Shown here in pieces: positions 17,363 through 25,839 of a DNA stretch of 64,000 bases. Both the position numbers and the translations under genes were made by a program. Source of the stretch: Bog-473 sp963751335 (GTDB lineage: Bacteria > Actinomycetota > Acidimicrobiia > Acidimicrobiales > RAAP-2); assembly GCA_963751335.1 (NCBI GenBank), contig CAVVUB010000007.1:248001-312000 (forward strand). Reading direction: 5' to 3'. The notes under the pieces were generated by a model. The model ran no database searches. It saw only the letters and a list, made by a program, of their open reading frames with translations, and was not told the origin of the DNA. Every line of letters starts with the position of its first letter. Positions within the stretch are counted from its first letter, which is position 1.

Positions 17363-17917
17363 TCAGATTTCGAATGGCTCTCCAAAATCAAGGTACGGGC
17401 CTTGGGGTGAAAGGCACCAACCTGTGTCGAACGTGCCCGAGCCGCCCCAACTGTTGGTGAAGTTTCCTGTCATCCCGTAGAAGTCGTGGTATCCGGGTCC
17501 GTTCGGTGGGCAGCCGCCGATGCCCTCAGAGAGACTGACGTCGGACAGAGTGGTCGTCCGACCGCTGGCCCACGTGACTACGCCCCCCTCCCCCGGGTTG
17601 GGGTACAAACCACTCCCGTCGGTCTTCCCCTTGTGCGTGCACTCGGAGAGGGCGAACTTCGCGACCTTCCTTCCCGCCGCCGCTAAGGCGCTGCACTTCA
17701 CCATCCCACCGGTTCCTGCAGCCGGCTCAGTGGCAGCGGGTTTCCCGGAAGCACCCCCCGACGCTGGGAAGAACAGGCAAACCATCGCCACGACAAGCGC
17801 GGCGATGGTGCTTGCAGCCAAGCCTCTCCTCACCGCCGGCAACGCGTGACCCGGGTGAGAACGACACACCGCTGGCTCTTCGAAGTGCCGGGTCCGTCGG
17901 GAGTAGGCGTGTCGCAT
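17363..17917 (-). CDS. Secreted Cys-containing protein of unknown function
   Basis: 184 aa. A long N-terminal region (MRHAYSRRTRHFEEP...) precedes a hydrophobic signal/anchor (GLAASTIAALVVAMVCLFFPA). The mature part has MVKCSALAAAGRKVAKFALSEC, a Thr/Ser-rich strand region (VVTWASGRTTTLSDVSL), GGCPPNGPGYHDFYG and GGSGTFDTGWCLSPQGPY. Five cysteines in the mature part suggest disulfides. ATG 17917 has an excellent Shine-Dalgarno (GAGGAGG). Last gene of a minus-strand group that begins at 20702; the 48-bp gap to the 98-aa gene allows co-transcription. Family not recognised. Confidence 0.65.
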   Translation of the reverse strand: MRHAYSRRTRHFEEPAVCRSHPGHALPAVRRGLAASTIAALVVAMVCLFFPASGGASGKPAATEPAAGTGGMVKCSALAAAGRKVAKFALSECTHKGKTDGSGLYPNPGEGGVVTWASGRTTTLSDVSLSEGIGGCPPNGPGYHDFYGMTGNFTNSWGGSGTFDTGWCLSPQGPYLDFGEPFEI

Positions 17918-17965
17918 GGGAACCTCCTCAATCGTGATGCCGCATCGGTGTACTGCTCTCTGGGT

Positions 17966-18262
17966 TCATCGGCCGCGCCGTTCCGGATCAGAGGTCTTGG
18001 AGGCTGGATTCGCACCGGGGCGGGACCGGAACAGCCCCGTCCGCACGAGGGCTGGGGCGTCTCGATCTTCGACCAGCTGCTCAGGCTCGTCGTCCGAGAA
18101 CCTGTACACCAGGCGCGAGCGCGGGCCGGACACCAAGTAGGCGCCGGTGCCGAGAAAGAGGAGCGGTACCCGCGTCGAGGCTTGCGGGGGCGCAGGTTTC
18201 GGAGTTGCAGCCAGGGTGCGCCGAAGGGTGGCGGCCTTGCGCTTGTCACCGCAGCATCCCAT
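17966..18262 (-). CDS. Small basic protein, phage-structural-like (unknown function)
   Basis: 98 aa, MGCCGDKRKAATLRRTL then VPLLFLGTGAYLVSGPRSRL, VYRFSDDEPEQLVEDRDAPA and LVRTGLFRS. The layout GP-x-x-R-x-Y-x-F ... V-D-x-R-D-A-x-x-L-x-x-T-G-x-F resembles short proteins encoded among structural genes of actinophages and tail-like elements; this is my pattern recognition, not a search result. It starts 1 bp after the DUF1360 stop, so it is almost certainly co-translated. Codon choice is like its neighbours. Confidence 0.55.
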   Translation of the reverse strand: MGCCGDKRKAATLRRTLAATPKPAPPQASTRVPLLFLGTGAYLVSGPRSRLVYRFSDDEPEQLVEDRDAPALVRTGLFRSRPGANPASKTSDPERRGR

Positions 18263-18263
18263 C

Positions 18264-18584
18264 TCAGTGTCCGCCTGGTGGCGCCGGCTGCATGATCACC
18301 GGCTCGCTGCCCGCGTTCTCGAGGAGGCACGCGGCACCGGATATGGCGAACCAGGCCACGGGCAGGTCGCGTCGGTCCCGAACGGCCCAGTAGGCCAGAG
18401 GCGCTGCGGTCCAGAGACTCAAACACTCGAAGCAGTCGATCAGGCTCCCGAAGAAGCTGTCTCCGAGCCGTCGTCGGAGAACCGCCACCGCGTCACGCGG
18501 ACCGTCCTCATACGCCAGCAGGTGGGTGAGGCGCCAGGTAGCCAGCGAAGCCAACACCAGGCGGAGCCAGCGCTCGTCTTTCAT
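18264..18584 (-). CDS. DUF1360 family membrane-associated protein
   Basis: 106 aa matching DUF1360: LVLASLATWRLTHLLAYEDGP, then LRRRLGDSFFGSLIDCFECLSLW with the conserved C-x-x-C-L-S-x-W, and a hydrophobic C-terminal helix (LPVAWFAISGAACLLENAG). Members are small, probably membrane-attached proteins found in sporulating bacteria, phages and actinobacteria; their function is not established. It sits 36 bp after the 693-aa protein and directly before the 98-aa protein. The C-x-x-C pair could bind metal or form a disulfide. Confidence 0.75.
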   Translation of the reverse strand: MKDERWLRLVLASLATWRLTHLLAYEDGPRDAVAVLRRRLGDSFFGSLIDCFECLSLWTAAPLAYWAVRDRRDLPVAWFAISGAACLLENAGSEPVIMQPAPPGGH

Positions 18585-18620
18585 CGATACTCCCTCGGGG
18601 TCGCCGGAGGCCGGGGCCGA

Positions 18621-20702
18621 CTAGGTCGGCGGATCGTTGACGACCGCCGCCGAGAAACTGGGATTCGACCAGATGTACACAGGGTTGTAGAGCCAGTCGA
18701 CCAACGGACCCGAGTCGCTACCCGCCGGATTGAAGGCGCGGCTGGTCGCGTAGATGTCGAAGCCGTAGACCCCTTGGGGAAACGACGCTGGGATCTTGTA
18801 GAGGCCCACACCCCCGAAGGTGTTGTCGCCCTCGTCCTCGTACCAGTGCTCCACGTTCGACAGCGGAGTGACCGACGTCTGGAGCACCGGATCGTTTCCG
18901 CCGCAACCGTCGGTGCCCACTTGGACCGACCGAAGATGCTCTGCGGTGACCGAGAAGGAAAGCTGGATGTACACGTCCCGCGGGTCGACTCCCCGGTCGA
19001 TGACCGCACACTCATCGGTCGGCAGAGGCTGGGCCGCACTCATGTCTTCGTGGAAGCTCCAGAGCGCGGTGTAGGTGTACTTGGGGTAGGAGTTGTCGAT
19101 CACGAAGCCCACCGCCGGCGATGTGGCGAGCGGTGCCTTGGTGGCGTCCCCGACCTGCAGCTGCACGGAGTACAGCCCGTCCTGGAAGCTCCCCGTTCCC
19201 CATTCGAGCACCATCCAAGCCGGGAACCAGTCCGCGAGAGGATCCAGAACGGGGTACCAGCCGTTGGCGTCCGCTGCAGGCCACAAGGTCTCCAAGACCA
19301 GTCCCACCTCCCGGTAGAGCGGCCAGGTCAGTCCCACAAAGGGCTTGACCGCCGACGCGGTGGTCGACCCGGGAGCGGTATAGGTGTAGAGGAGCCGGTA
19401 GTACTTCGCATCGTCGACCTGATTGCAGCCGTAGAGCTGGAGGGTCCCGGTGAAGGGGGCGCTGGCCGGCAACAGGGTCGGCCCGGCCAGGCTTCCGGTC
19501 GGAGACGGCGGGTTTGGCCGGAGGGCGAAGCCGTACAAGGCGTCGGTGGACACGGTCTCGACGAAGGGCGGGGCCGGGAGCGGCGGGTTCGCGAGGGGCA
19601 TCAGGCCGACGAACTCCAAGGTGGGCTCGTCCCCGCACGGCACCTCTGGCGTGTTGCACAACGGGTTGGCTACCGCGAGAGGGGAGGCGTACAGGGTCAC
19701 ATCGGTGGTGTCCGAACCCCACGGAACGTCGAACAGTCCGCCGGAGTAGATGACTTCCTGAGTCCCGGTGCCCGTCACGTCCTGGGTGACCCGGAAAGAG
19801 ATGTCAGGGACTTCGAGGATCGGAACCCACTCGGGGATCAGGATGTCGAAGCAACGCAGGAAGGGCCCGCGGTACTGCCCGAGGTCGAGGCCGTCGAGGG
19901 CCTCCCCGGCCAGGTTCAGCCTGTTGGCCAGGGTGCTGCGCACGGCGTCGCGGTGACCCTCCTGGTCACTTCGATCGGCCCGCTTCCTCAGTTCCCGTGG
20001 CAACGGTGGAGGCGAAGCGGCGGGGAACGCGGGGCGAGCGAGCAGGGCGCGCTGCTCGGTGGTGCTACTCCCGAACGTCGGAGACGCGTCCAGAGTCGAC
20101 AGGCGCTGGGTGAGCTGGCTACCCACCAGATGTTCGGCCCGCTGGTACAGGTCGGTACCGGGCTGAATCGTGACCGGCCCGCTCGGGTCGGGCGGACCTC
20201 CCTGCAGGTAGCCCAATACATCGGAGATCGTCGGCTTGGCGAACACCTCGAGATAGCACACGCGCTCGAGACGCCACCGCAGTATCCATTCGACCTCGAA
20301 GCGGGGCACCCAGATGCAGAAGTTTCCACAGGCATCGGTGGTGGTCTGCGCCACGACCTCCGTCCGGCACTCCCACGGGAAGAACCACGCCCAGGGTTCT
20401 GGTTCGGGGAAGAAGCCGAGCACGGAGCACACAGTGTCCTCGGCGTACACCTTGGCGTAGGGAACGGGATACTGCTCTCCGTTGGCGGGATTCAGCTGGA
20501 CGACGGTGCCACAGATCTGCACGAAAAGAAGCCAGTCGGGATTCAGCACCCATCGGTACTGTTCGCTGATTTCGGCGACCGATTTGCCAACCAGCTCGTC
20601 GGTCTTGATCCCGCTCAAACCCGAGAGCCTCTCAGCCTGCAACGCAGTGAGTGGTTGGCGGTCGGGAGCCAACTCGGGGCGTGTGTCGCTCTCAGCAGTC
20701 AT
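18621..20702 (-). CDS. Large protein with carboxypeptidase-regulatory-like segment, unknown function
   Basis: 693 aa from ATG 20702 (strong Shine-Dalgarno AGAGGAGGT). No signal peptide. The N-terminal region (LTALQAERLSGLSGIKTDEL) is followed by a Trp- and Cys-rich, beta-rich domain with VPYAKVYAEDTVC, WAWFFPWECRTEV, TTTDACGNFCIWVPRFEVEW and ILRWRLERVCYLEVFAKP. This resembles a carboxypeptidase-regulatory-like/CnaB-type beta sandwich with the T-D-x-x-G-x-F/C core. Further parts look like several beta sandwiches (FVGLMPLANPPLPAPP; TYTALWSFHEDMSAAQPLP; VYGFDIYATSRAFNPAG). There are many aromatic residues and Cys. It is the first gene of a four-gene cluster with DUF1360, a 98-aa phage-like protein and a secreted protein. 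A surface or particle component is conceivable; the function is not known. Confidence 0.7.
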   Translation of the reverse strand: MTAESDTRPELAPDRQPLTALQAERLSGLSGIKTDELVGKSVAEISEQYRWVLNPDWLLFVQICGTVVQLNPANGEQYPVPYAKVYAEDTVCSVLGFFPEPEPWAWFFPWECRTEVVAQTTTDACGNFCIWVPRFEVEWILRWRLERVCYLEVFAKPTISDVLGYLQGGPPDPSGPVTIQPGTDLYQRAEHLVGSQLTQRLSTLDASPTFGSSTTEQRALLARPAFPAASPPPLPRELRKRADRSDQEGHRDAVRSTLANRLNLAGEALDGLDLGQYRGPFLRCFDILIPEWVPILEVPDISFRVTQDVTGTGTQEVIYSGGLFDVPWGSDTTDVTLYASPLAVANPLCNTPEVPCGDEPTLEFVGLMPLANPPLPAPPFVETVSTDALYGFALRPNPPSPTGSLAGPTLLPASAPFTGTLQLYGCNQVDDAKYYRLLYTYTAPGSTTASAVKPFVGLTWPLYREVGLVLETLWPAADANGWYPVLDPLADWFPAWMVLEWGTGSFQDGLYSVQLQVGDATKAPLATSPAVGFVIDNSYPKYTYTALWSFHEDMSAAQPLPTDECAVIDRGVDPRDVYIQLSFSVTAEHLRSVQVGTDGCGGNDPVLQTSVTPLSNVEHWYEDEGDNTFGGVGLYKIPASFPQGVYGFDIYATSRAFNPAGSDSGPLVDWLYNPVYIWSNPSFSAAVVNDPPT

Positions 20703-21146
20703 GGACGACCTCCTCTGGGACCCCGGCGAGATATGCCGAGAAGTGACAGTTGAACTGTATCTTGTTCCGTCGAAATTCTGAAACGGAAATTCAGTGATCC
20801 CGAGGTCCGTGCGGGTCGAGTGATGCCGCTCGGACACCGCCATCACGCAAGAACGTCCGCTGGCGGTCACGGTTCGATCGAGTTCCGGCGCATCGCGGAA
20901 CGCCATGCGGCGCTCCGCATCTCCTCGGGCTTATGAACGAAAGGGGGAGAAGTGCTCTTTGTGGGGGTGGGACTGGGACGAACCCGCGGCCCGGGACACC
21001 GCCCGTTCGCTCTCTTCGGGCCGAGTGGTGGCTGGGTCGCTCAACACGACGACGGGCACGATTCCTGCCTAGGCTCGGGGAGGTCGTCGCCCTCCGAAAC
21101 CGCGTCGCCAGTGCAGTGCGGTGGGCCCGAGCGATGGGGGAGATGC
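20703..21146. other. Divergent intergenic region
   Basis: 444 bp without a supported gene between the 693-aa protein and the solute-binding protein. It contains CAGTT-G-AACTG (20746-20756) and an inverted pair TTCCGT (20765-20770) / ACGGAA (20783-20788) upstream of the minus-strand start, either of which could be a regulatory site. Confidence 0.4.
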
Positions 21147-22754
21147 ATGGTGATGCCTGGACCACGACTGCGGAACCGCGTCGGTCATTGGCGGTGCCGC
21201 CCGTTCAGGTCTCGCGGTGGGACCCGGACCGCAATCGCCCTGGCCTGTACGGCGGTGGCGTGCGGGTCGCTCCTCCAACCCCTGACGGCCGGCGCGTCGC
21301 TCCCCAAGGACGACAATCCCAACGGTGTCCTGACGTACGGCGTCGACCTGAACAGCGAGTTCGACAACACCTTCAATCCCGAACAGAGCTTCAATCCCTG
21401 CGGGTTCGCCATCCTCTCGAACATCTATGCCTCGGGCCTCGGCATCACCAACACGGCATTCCTCCCGAACGTCATCACGAGCTGGTCGACGACTCCTCAT
21501 ACCGTCACCCTTCACGTCCGGCCCGGGGTCGTGTTCTCCAACGGCGACCCGGTCGACGCCAATGCCATCAGAACGAGCCTGCTCTACAGCCGCAAGAGTC
21601 CCCTCCTGACGACGTTGACCGCGATCTCGACGATCGATGTGCCGAATCCCCTCACCCTCGTGCTGAACCTCTCCAACCCGATACCAGGGGACGTCGTTCA
21701 GGCGATGTACCACTCCGACGGCACCATTTACGACCCCGACACCATTGCGACGGACGGCACCCATCCCGTCGGAGCCGGACCATTCGTCTTGAAGAGCTAC
21801 CAGGTGGGATCCTCCATCAGGCTCACGGCCAACCCGAAGTACTGGAACAAGAGCCAGTATCGGCTCGGCGGAGTCAACTTCGTCCAGGCCTCGACCGGTC
21901 CGCAGATCGTGACCGCACTCGAAACCGGGGCCATCGACATGGCGAACCTCGAGCCGAACGAGGTCGGTCCGGTCAAGGCCCAATCCGACCTGGCCGCTGT
22001 CGTCGGCAAGTCCTACGACTATGTCGATCTTCAGATGCGACAGAACGCCGCGCCCTTCAACAACACCAAGGTCCGCGCCGCGTTGGAGTATGCGGTCGAT
22101 CGCAGTGCCATCAACCGGGTGATCGACGACGGTCTCGGTGAAGCGGCCTACCAACCATTCCCGTCCTGGTCCCCTGGCTTCAACAAGGCGGTCGGGAACA
22201 GGTACACCTATCAGCCGGCGAAGGCCAAAGGCATGCTGAAGGCGGCCGGCTTCCCGAAGGGCATTTCGTTCACGCTCGAAGTGCCGAGCGGTGATCCGAC
22301 GTTCGCCCAAGCCTCCCAGCTCATCCAGGAAGAGGCGACGTCCGCCGGGTTCACGGTCAAGCTCCAAGAGGTCGACCCCGCCGACCTCTTGACCGACGTC
22401 TACATCAAGGGCGAAGGCGACGCCGTGCTGACCGAGCAACTCTCGAATGGGCCCGACCTGGCCAACAACTTCGAGAACGAGTTCCTGCCGATCGGCTTTC
22501 TGACCCAGCACTTCGGGACGGCCAACCCGACGCTCGCTCCCTACATCACCCAAGCACTTCAGTTCGTGACGGCCCAACAGCAGGGACCGTTCATGCAGAA
22601 GGCGGGTGCCCTCGCCATGTCCATCGGCGCCGAGGTCCCTCTGGTCTTCCAGCCCTCGCTCGTCGGCTACAACAAGAAGGTGGTCGGGGGCACGGTGCAG
22701 GCCCCGATCGGTCAGTGCCACACCAACCTGGCCGGCATCTACATCAAGAAATAA
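21147..22754 (+). CDS. ABC transporter solute-binding protein, family 5 (peptide/nickel type)
   Basis: 535-aa exported binding protein of the SBP_bac_5 (DppA/OppA) family. ATG 21147 follows GGGGGAGAT. The signal region TAIALACTAVACGSLLQPL ends near TAGASLPK; the Cys does not form a classic lipobox. Family landmarks: GVLTYGVDLNSEFDNTFNP, WSTTPHTVTLHVRPGVVFSNG, the DPVDANAIRTSL motif, HPVGAGPFVLKSYQ, TANPKYWNKS, ALEYAVDRSAINRVI and a lobe-2 AAGFPKGISFTLEVPSG. It presents peptides or similar ligands to a permease, but no permease or ATPase genes lie nearby, so it is an orphan. Confidence 0.88.
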   Translation: MVMPGPRLRNRVGHWRCRPFRSRGGTRTAIALACTAVACGSLLQPLTAGASLPKDDNPNGVLTYGVDLNSEFDNTFNPEQSFNPCGFAILSNIYASGLGITNTAFLPNVITSWSTTPHTVTLHVRPGVVFSNGDPVDANAIRTSLLYSRKSPLLTTLTAISTIDVPNPLTLVLNLSNPIPGDVVQAMYHSDGTIYDPDTIATDGTHPVGAGPFVLKSYQVGSSIRLTANPKYWNKSQYRLGGVNFVQASTGPQIVTALETGAIDMANLEPNEVGPVKAQSDLAAVVGKSYDYVDLQMRQNAAPFNNTKVRAALEYAVDRSAINRVIDDGLGEAAYQPFPSWSPGFNKAVGNRYTYQPAKAKGMLKAAGFPKGISFTLEVPSGDPTFAQASQLIQEEATSAGFTVKLQEVDPADLLTDVYIKGEGDAVLTEQLSNGPDLANNFENEFLPIGFLTQHFGTANPTLAPYITQALQFVTAQQQGPFMQKAGALAMSIGAEVPLVFQPSLVGYNKKVVGGTVQAPIGQCHTNLAGIYIKK

Positions 22755-22795
22755 GCGGGCGATCCCTTGGTTGCCAGAGCTCCTCTTGACCCGCC

Positions 22796-24156
22796 TCAGG
22801 CCTCGGTATCCGGGAGCTTCCGGGGACGGTGAGAGAGTGTGAGGCTGCGGTCGGAAGGGGGGGTCGTCGGGTCGCTGGCGGAGCTCTGGTCGACCGTGTT
22901 CATCACGGTGCCCTCCGCCGGGGGCACGGGGCCATCGAGCAGTGGGTCGCTGGTCCGCACCATCCATGCGTGCAGTCGTCTTCGTAGGTCCTCTGCGAGT
23001 TGTGTGAGCGCAGGGTCGTCGATGCGATTCTCTCCTTCGGAGGGATCGAGCCAGAGGTCGAAGAGTGCCTCACGGGGTGGGTCGACATCACCCCATCCAG
23101 CCTGCAGAAGGACGTCCTTGGTCAGGCTGTCGTCCAGGTTGGCCAACACTCTCCCTCGGTGGTGGTCGTCGTAACGGCGCATGTACTTGTACCTGCTGGT
23201 GCGAACGGCGCGTTGAGGTTCGTAGGCAGCGTGATAGGTCACCTCCGCGAAGATCTCATCGTGGATCTCGGTGACGTCACCGCGGACGAGCGGGAGCAAC
23301 GACTTGCCCTCCAGCCACAACGGATACTCCAAGCCGACGACATCACAGATCGTCGGGTACAGGTCGAGTTGACAGACCAAAGAGTCAGAGACGCGGCCAC
23401 GCTCAAATCCGCCGGGACCTCTCATGATCAGGATGACGCCGATACCCCGGTCGTACATGGTGCATTTGGCGTCGGGAAACGCGAGGCCGTGGTCGGTCGT
23501 CATGAACACCAAGGTGTTGTCCGCCAGCCCGTTCTCCTCCAGGGCGTTGAGCACGGTGCCCACCCCCTGGTCGAGGGACCGGGCACTTGCCCTGAACGAG
23601 GCCATGTCCCGGCGGGTTTGAGGGTTGTCGGGAACGTTCTCGGGTGGCCTGGAATACAGAACGTCGCGTATGGAGGACGGCTCGAAAATTCTCGATGGGT
23701 CTCGAAGAAGCCGACCGACAAGAAGAAGGGTGCGGGCTCTGAGGCTCGCCCGGCGATGAGCTTCGTGGCGGCCGGTGCGACATCACTGACGCGCGTCGTA
23801 TCGAGGTCGACGACCTGGTCGTATCCGAGCTCGTGTGGATCCGCGGAAACGTGTTGCTCACCGATCAGACCGGACCAGTAGCCGGCATCGCGTAACACGT
23901 TGACCATATGGCGCTCGGGGTGACGCAGCCGGTAGCCGCGGTGGGCAAGTCCGAGCATCCCCGTGGCGTGGGTGCACTGTCCGGTCAAGAGCGCGGCTCG
24001 TGAACCCGAGCAGACCGGGGCGGCACAAAAGGCCTGGCGGAAGAGCACGCCCTGGTCGGCGAGGTGCTGGATGTTGGGTGTCGGGACCGGATACCCGTAC
24101 GGCTGCACATAACGCCCGGTGTCGTGTGAGTGGAGATAGACCACGTTCGGCTTCAT
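22796..24156 (-). CDS. Sulfatase (N-sulfoglucosamine sulfohydrolase-like), one frameshift
   Basis: Sulfatase of the alkaline-phosphatase superfamily. From ATG 24156 (TTG 24174 possible) the first frame gives MKPNVVYLHSHDTGRYVQPY, then FCAAPVCSGSRAALLTG: the modification-site Cys49 lies in C-S-G-S-R, so the usual Pro is Gly. After FFETHREF the frame breaks at the A-run 23685-23688, where one base is missing. The rest reads EPSSIRDVLYSRPPENVPDN, TLVFMTTDHGLAFPDAKCTM, AEVTYHAAYEPQRAVRTSRY and LFDLWLDPSEGENRID, all typical. Restored length 453 aa. No signal peptide, so cytoplasmic. Divergent from a sulfotransferase gene with a shared palindrome between them. Confidence 0.85.
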
Positions 24157-24182
24157 TCGGGCTGATCGTAGCAATCTTTATA

Positions 24183-24196
24183 TTTTCGATCGAAAA
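24183..24196. promoter_or_regulatory. 14-bp perfect palindrome between sulfatase and sulfotransferase
   Basis: TTTTCGATCGAAAA, the only AT-rich patch in the 55-bp divergent gap (24157-24211). On the minus strand it overlaps a TATAAA-like -10 for the sulfatase. One repressor bound here could control both genes. Confidence 0.5.
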
Positions 24197-24211
24197 GCTA
24201 AGGTATGGCCC

Positions 24212-25045
24212 GTGGAATCACGCTTGCGGGTCGATGGCATCTCCTATCTGGTCTGCGCCACCCAGCGCAGTGGGAGCACGCTGCTGTGCGAACTCCTGAT
24301 GGCCACAGAGGTCGCAGGCGTGCCCGACGAGTACTTCGAGACGCTTCGAAGCACCGGTCTGGCCCGACAACCACGGCAGTACTTCGAGGATCCCACCGTG
24401 CGTGACATCGCCGTGCGCCTCTCGCCGACGCTGCCGGGACGTCCGGAGCAACCCGGAGAGTTCGAAGGATGGTTCTGATACGTGCTGGAGCGGGGAGCCA
24501 CCCGGAACGGGGTCTTCGGCGCGAAGATGATGTGGAACTACCTCGACGAGTTCAAGGTGCGGTTGGGCGAGCTCCCGGGGCTCGGCGATCTGTCGTTCAT
24601 CGAGAGGCTCGATGCTGTCTTTCCGCGACTGAAGCTCATCTTCGTGAGGCGTCGTGACAAGGTCGCACAAGCGGTCTCTCTCAGGAGGGCCATACAGACC
24701 CAGCAATGGCGTACGGAGGCTGAGTCGGACACCCCGAGACCCGACGACGAAGCGATGTCCCACGCGGAGTACGACTATCGGGCCATTGACCATCTGCTCA
24801 ATGAACTGCACCGGTGGGACGCTCGCTGGGAGGACTGGTTCCATGCCGCCGGTCGGGAACCCATCCGGGTCTTCTACGACGACCTCAACGATGCCCGGGC
24901 AGTCACGATCGGTCGCATCCTCGACGAGCTCGGGATCGACCCACCGCAACCCGACGGCCAAGCTATGAAACGACAGGCCGACGGCCTCTCGGAGGACTGG
25001 GTGGCACGGTTCCGGGCTGACACCGAACGCGTGGAGAGCGTCTGA
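24212..25045 (+). pseudogene. Stf0-type sulfotransferase with in-frame TGA
   Basis: PAPS-dependent sulfotransferase of the Stf0 family (trehalose sulfotransferase type; acceptor unknown). From GTG 24212: ISYLVCATQRSGSTLLCELL with the 5'-phosphosulfate loop T-Q-R-S-G-S-T, then VPDEYFETLRS. A TGA at 24476-24478 interrupts the frame after GEFEGWF. The same frame continues with YVLERGATRNGVFGAKMMWN, LKLIFVRRRDKVAQAVSLRR (3'-phosphate binding) and DDLNDARAVTIGRILDELGI. Total about 277 codons, normal for the family. Because everything after TGA is conserved and in frame, the TGA is either a recent nonsense mutation or a base error. A separate restart at GTG 24482 would lack the PAPS loop. Confidence 0.8.
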
Positions 25046-25839
25046 CAGCCCGACCGTCGGGCGACGAGGGGCCGTAGATTGCCGTGGAGACGCGGTGCGT
25101 CGGGATATTTGGACGCGCTGTCAAACACCCGCCGCACAAGGCCAATGTGTACACATGCGGCACGGACGGTTCAGATATGAAGATCTCTGAACGTGGGCGC
25201 CAGCCGTGAGTGAATCCCACGATGGCGACGGACGCATCGACTTCGGCACCGACGTTGACGGCGCGGTCCGCTACTGGAACGGCAAGCCCGTTTCGCCGAC
25301 GGCCCCTCGCGGTTGCGCCGGGTCTTGGCCTTCTGGAACCGGTGCTCGGCGCCGTCGCATCGTGCTACGTGCTCGAGTCGGGCCGCTACGTGGCGGTGCG
25401 GATGGAGAACCTGCCGTCGACGAACGCGGTGACGATCAACGTTGGCTACGTGTACGTGACGTTCGCGGCACTGAGCGCGGCAAACACGGCCGGGGTCGAT
25501 CCTGATTCGGTGGAGTGAGCGCTTCAGCTCAGTCGATTCCCAGGACATGGTTTTCGGGCGTTCAGGCTTTCCGTTTCACTTCTTGAACGATCCAGTTCAC
25601 TCCCTGAACGGCCCAGAAACGGTTATGGGGCCCTGAGAACCCGGTGCACTTGGCCAAGGACAGGTCATGGTCCTCGAATCATTGCGACTCCCGTGTTCGC
25701 CGGCACGCATCGGTTGCCCACGGGTCGATGGCGCGCGATCACGTCCCCTGGACGACCTGACGGCTCGTCCCGTCACCTCTGGAACGGGGGAGCTGATGTG
25801 GCGCTACCGTGAGACGCTCCCCAACGTTCAGAGGTCAGC
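25046..25839. other. Long intergenic region, possible gene remnant and tandem repeat
   Basis: 794 bp. At 25206-25518 two overlapping frames show coding-like codons (first VSESHDGDGRIDFGTDVDGA, then LESGRYVAVRMENLPSTNAV in another frame), which could be a frameshifted small gene or a remnant. No family was recognised and I do not call it. A tandem repeat lies at 25575-25616. Upstream of corA, AGAGGT before ATG 25840 is the ribosome binding site. Confidence 0.35.
25575..25616. repeat. Two tandem 21-bp repeats with dyad half-sites
   Basis: TTCACTTCTTGAACGATCCAG followed directly by a copy (25596-25616) differing at four positions. Each unit holds an imperfect TTCA-n5-TGAA dyad, so this could be a double operator. 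It lies 224 bp before corA. Confidence 0.45.

Noticed and set aside
18147..20753. Plus-strand 868-aa open frame
   Set aside because: Antisense to the 693-aa gene, which has a strong Shine-Dalgarno and natural codon use; the plus frame is compositionally biased.
21069..22967. Minus-strand 632-aa frame
   Set aside because: Antisense to the family 5 solute-binding protein; no recognisable domain.
24476..24478. Selenocysteine insertion at the sulfotransferase TGA
   Set aside because: The position is not catalytic in the family, no hairpin of the bacterial SECIS type was evident just downstream, and no sel genes are in view. A nonsense mutation or base error is simpler.
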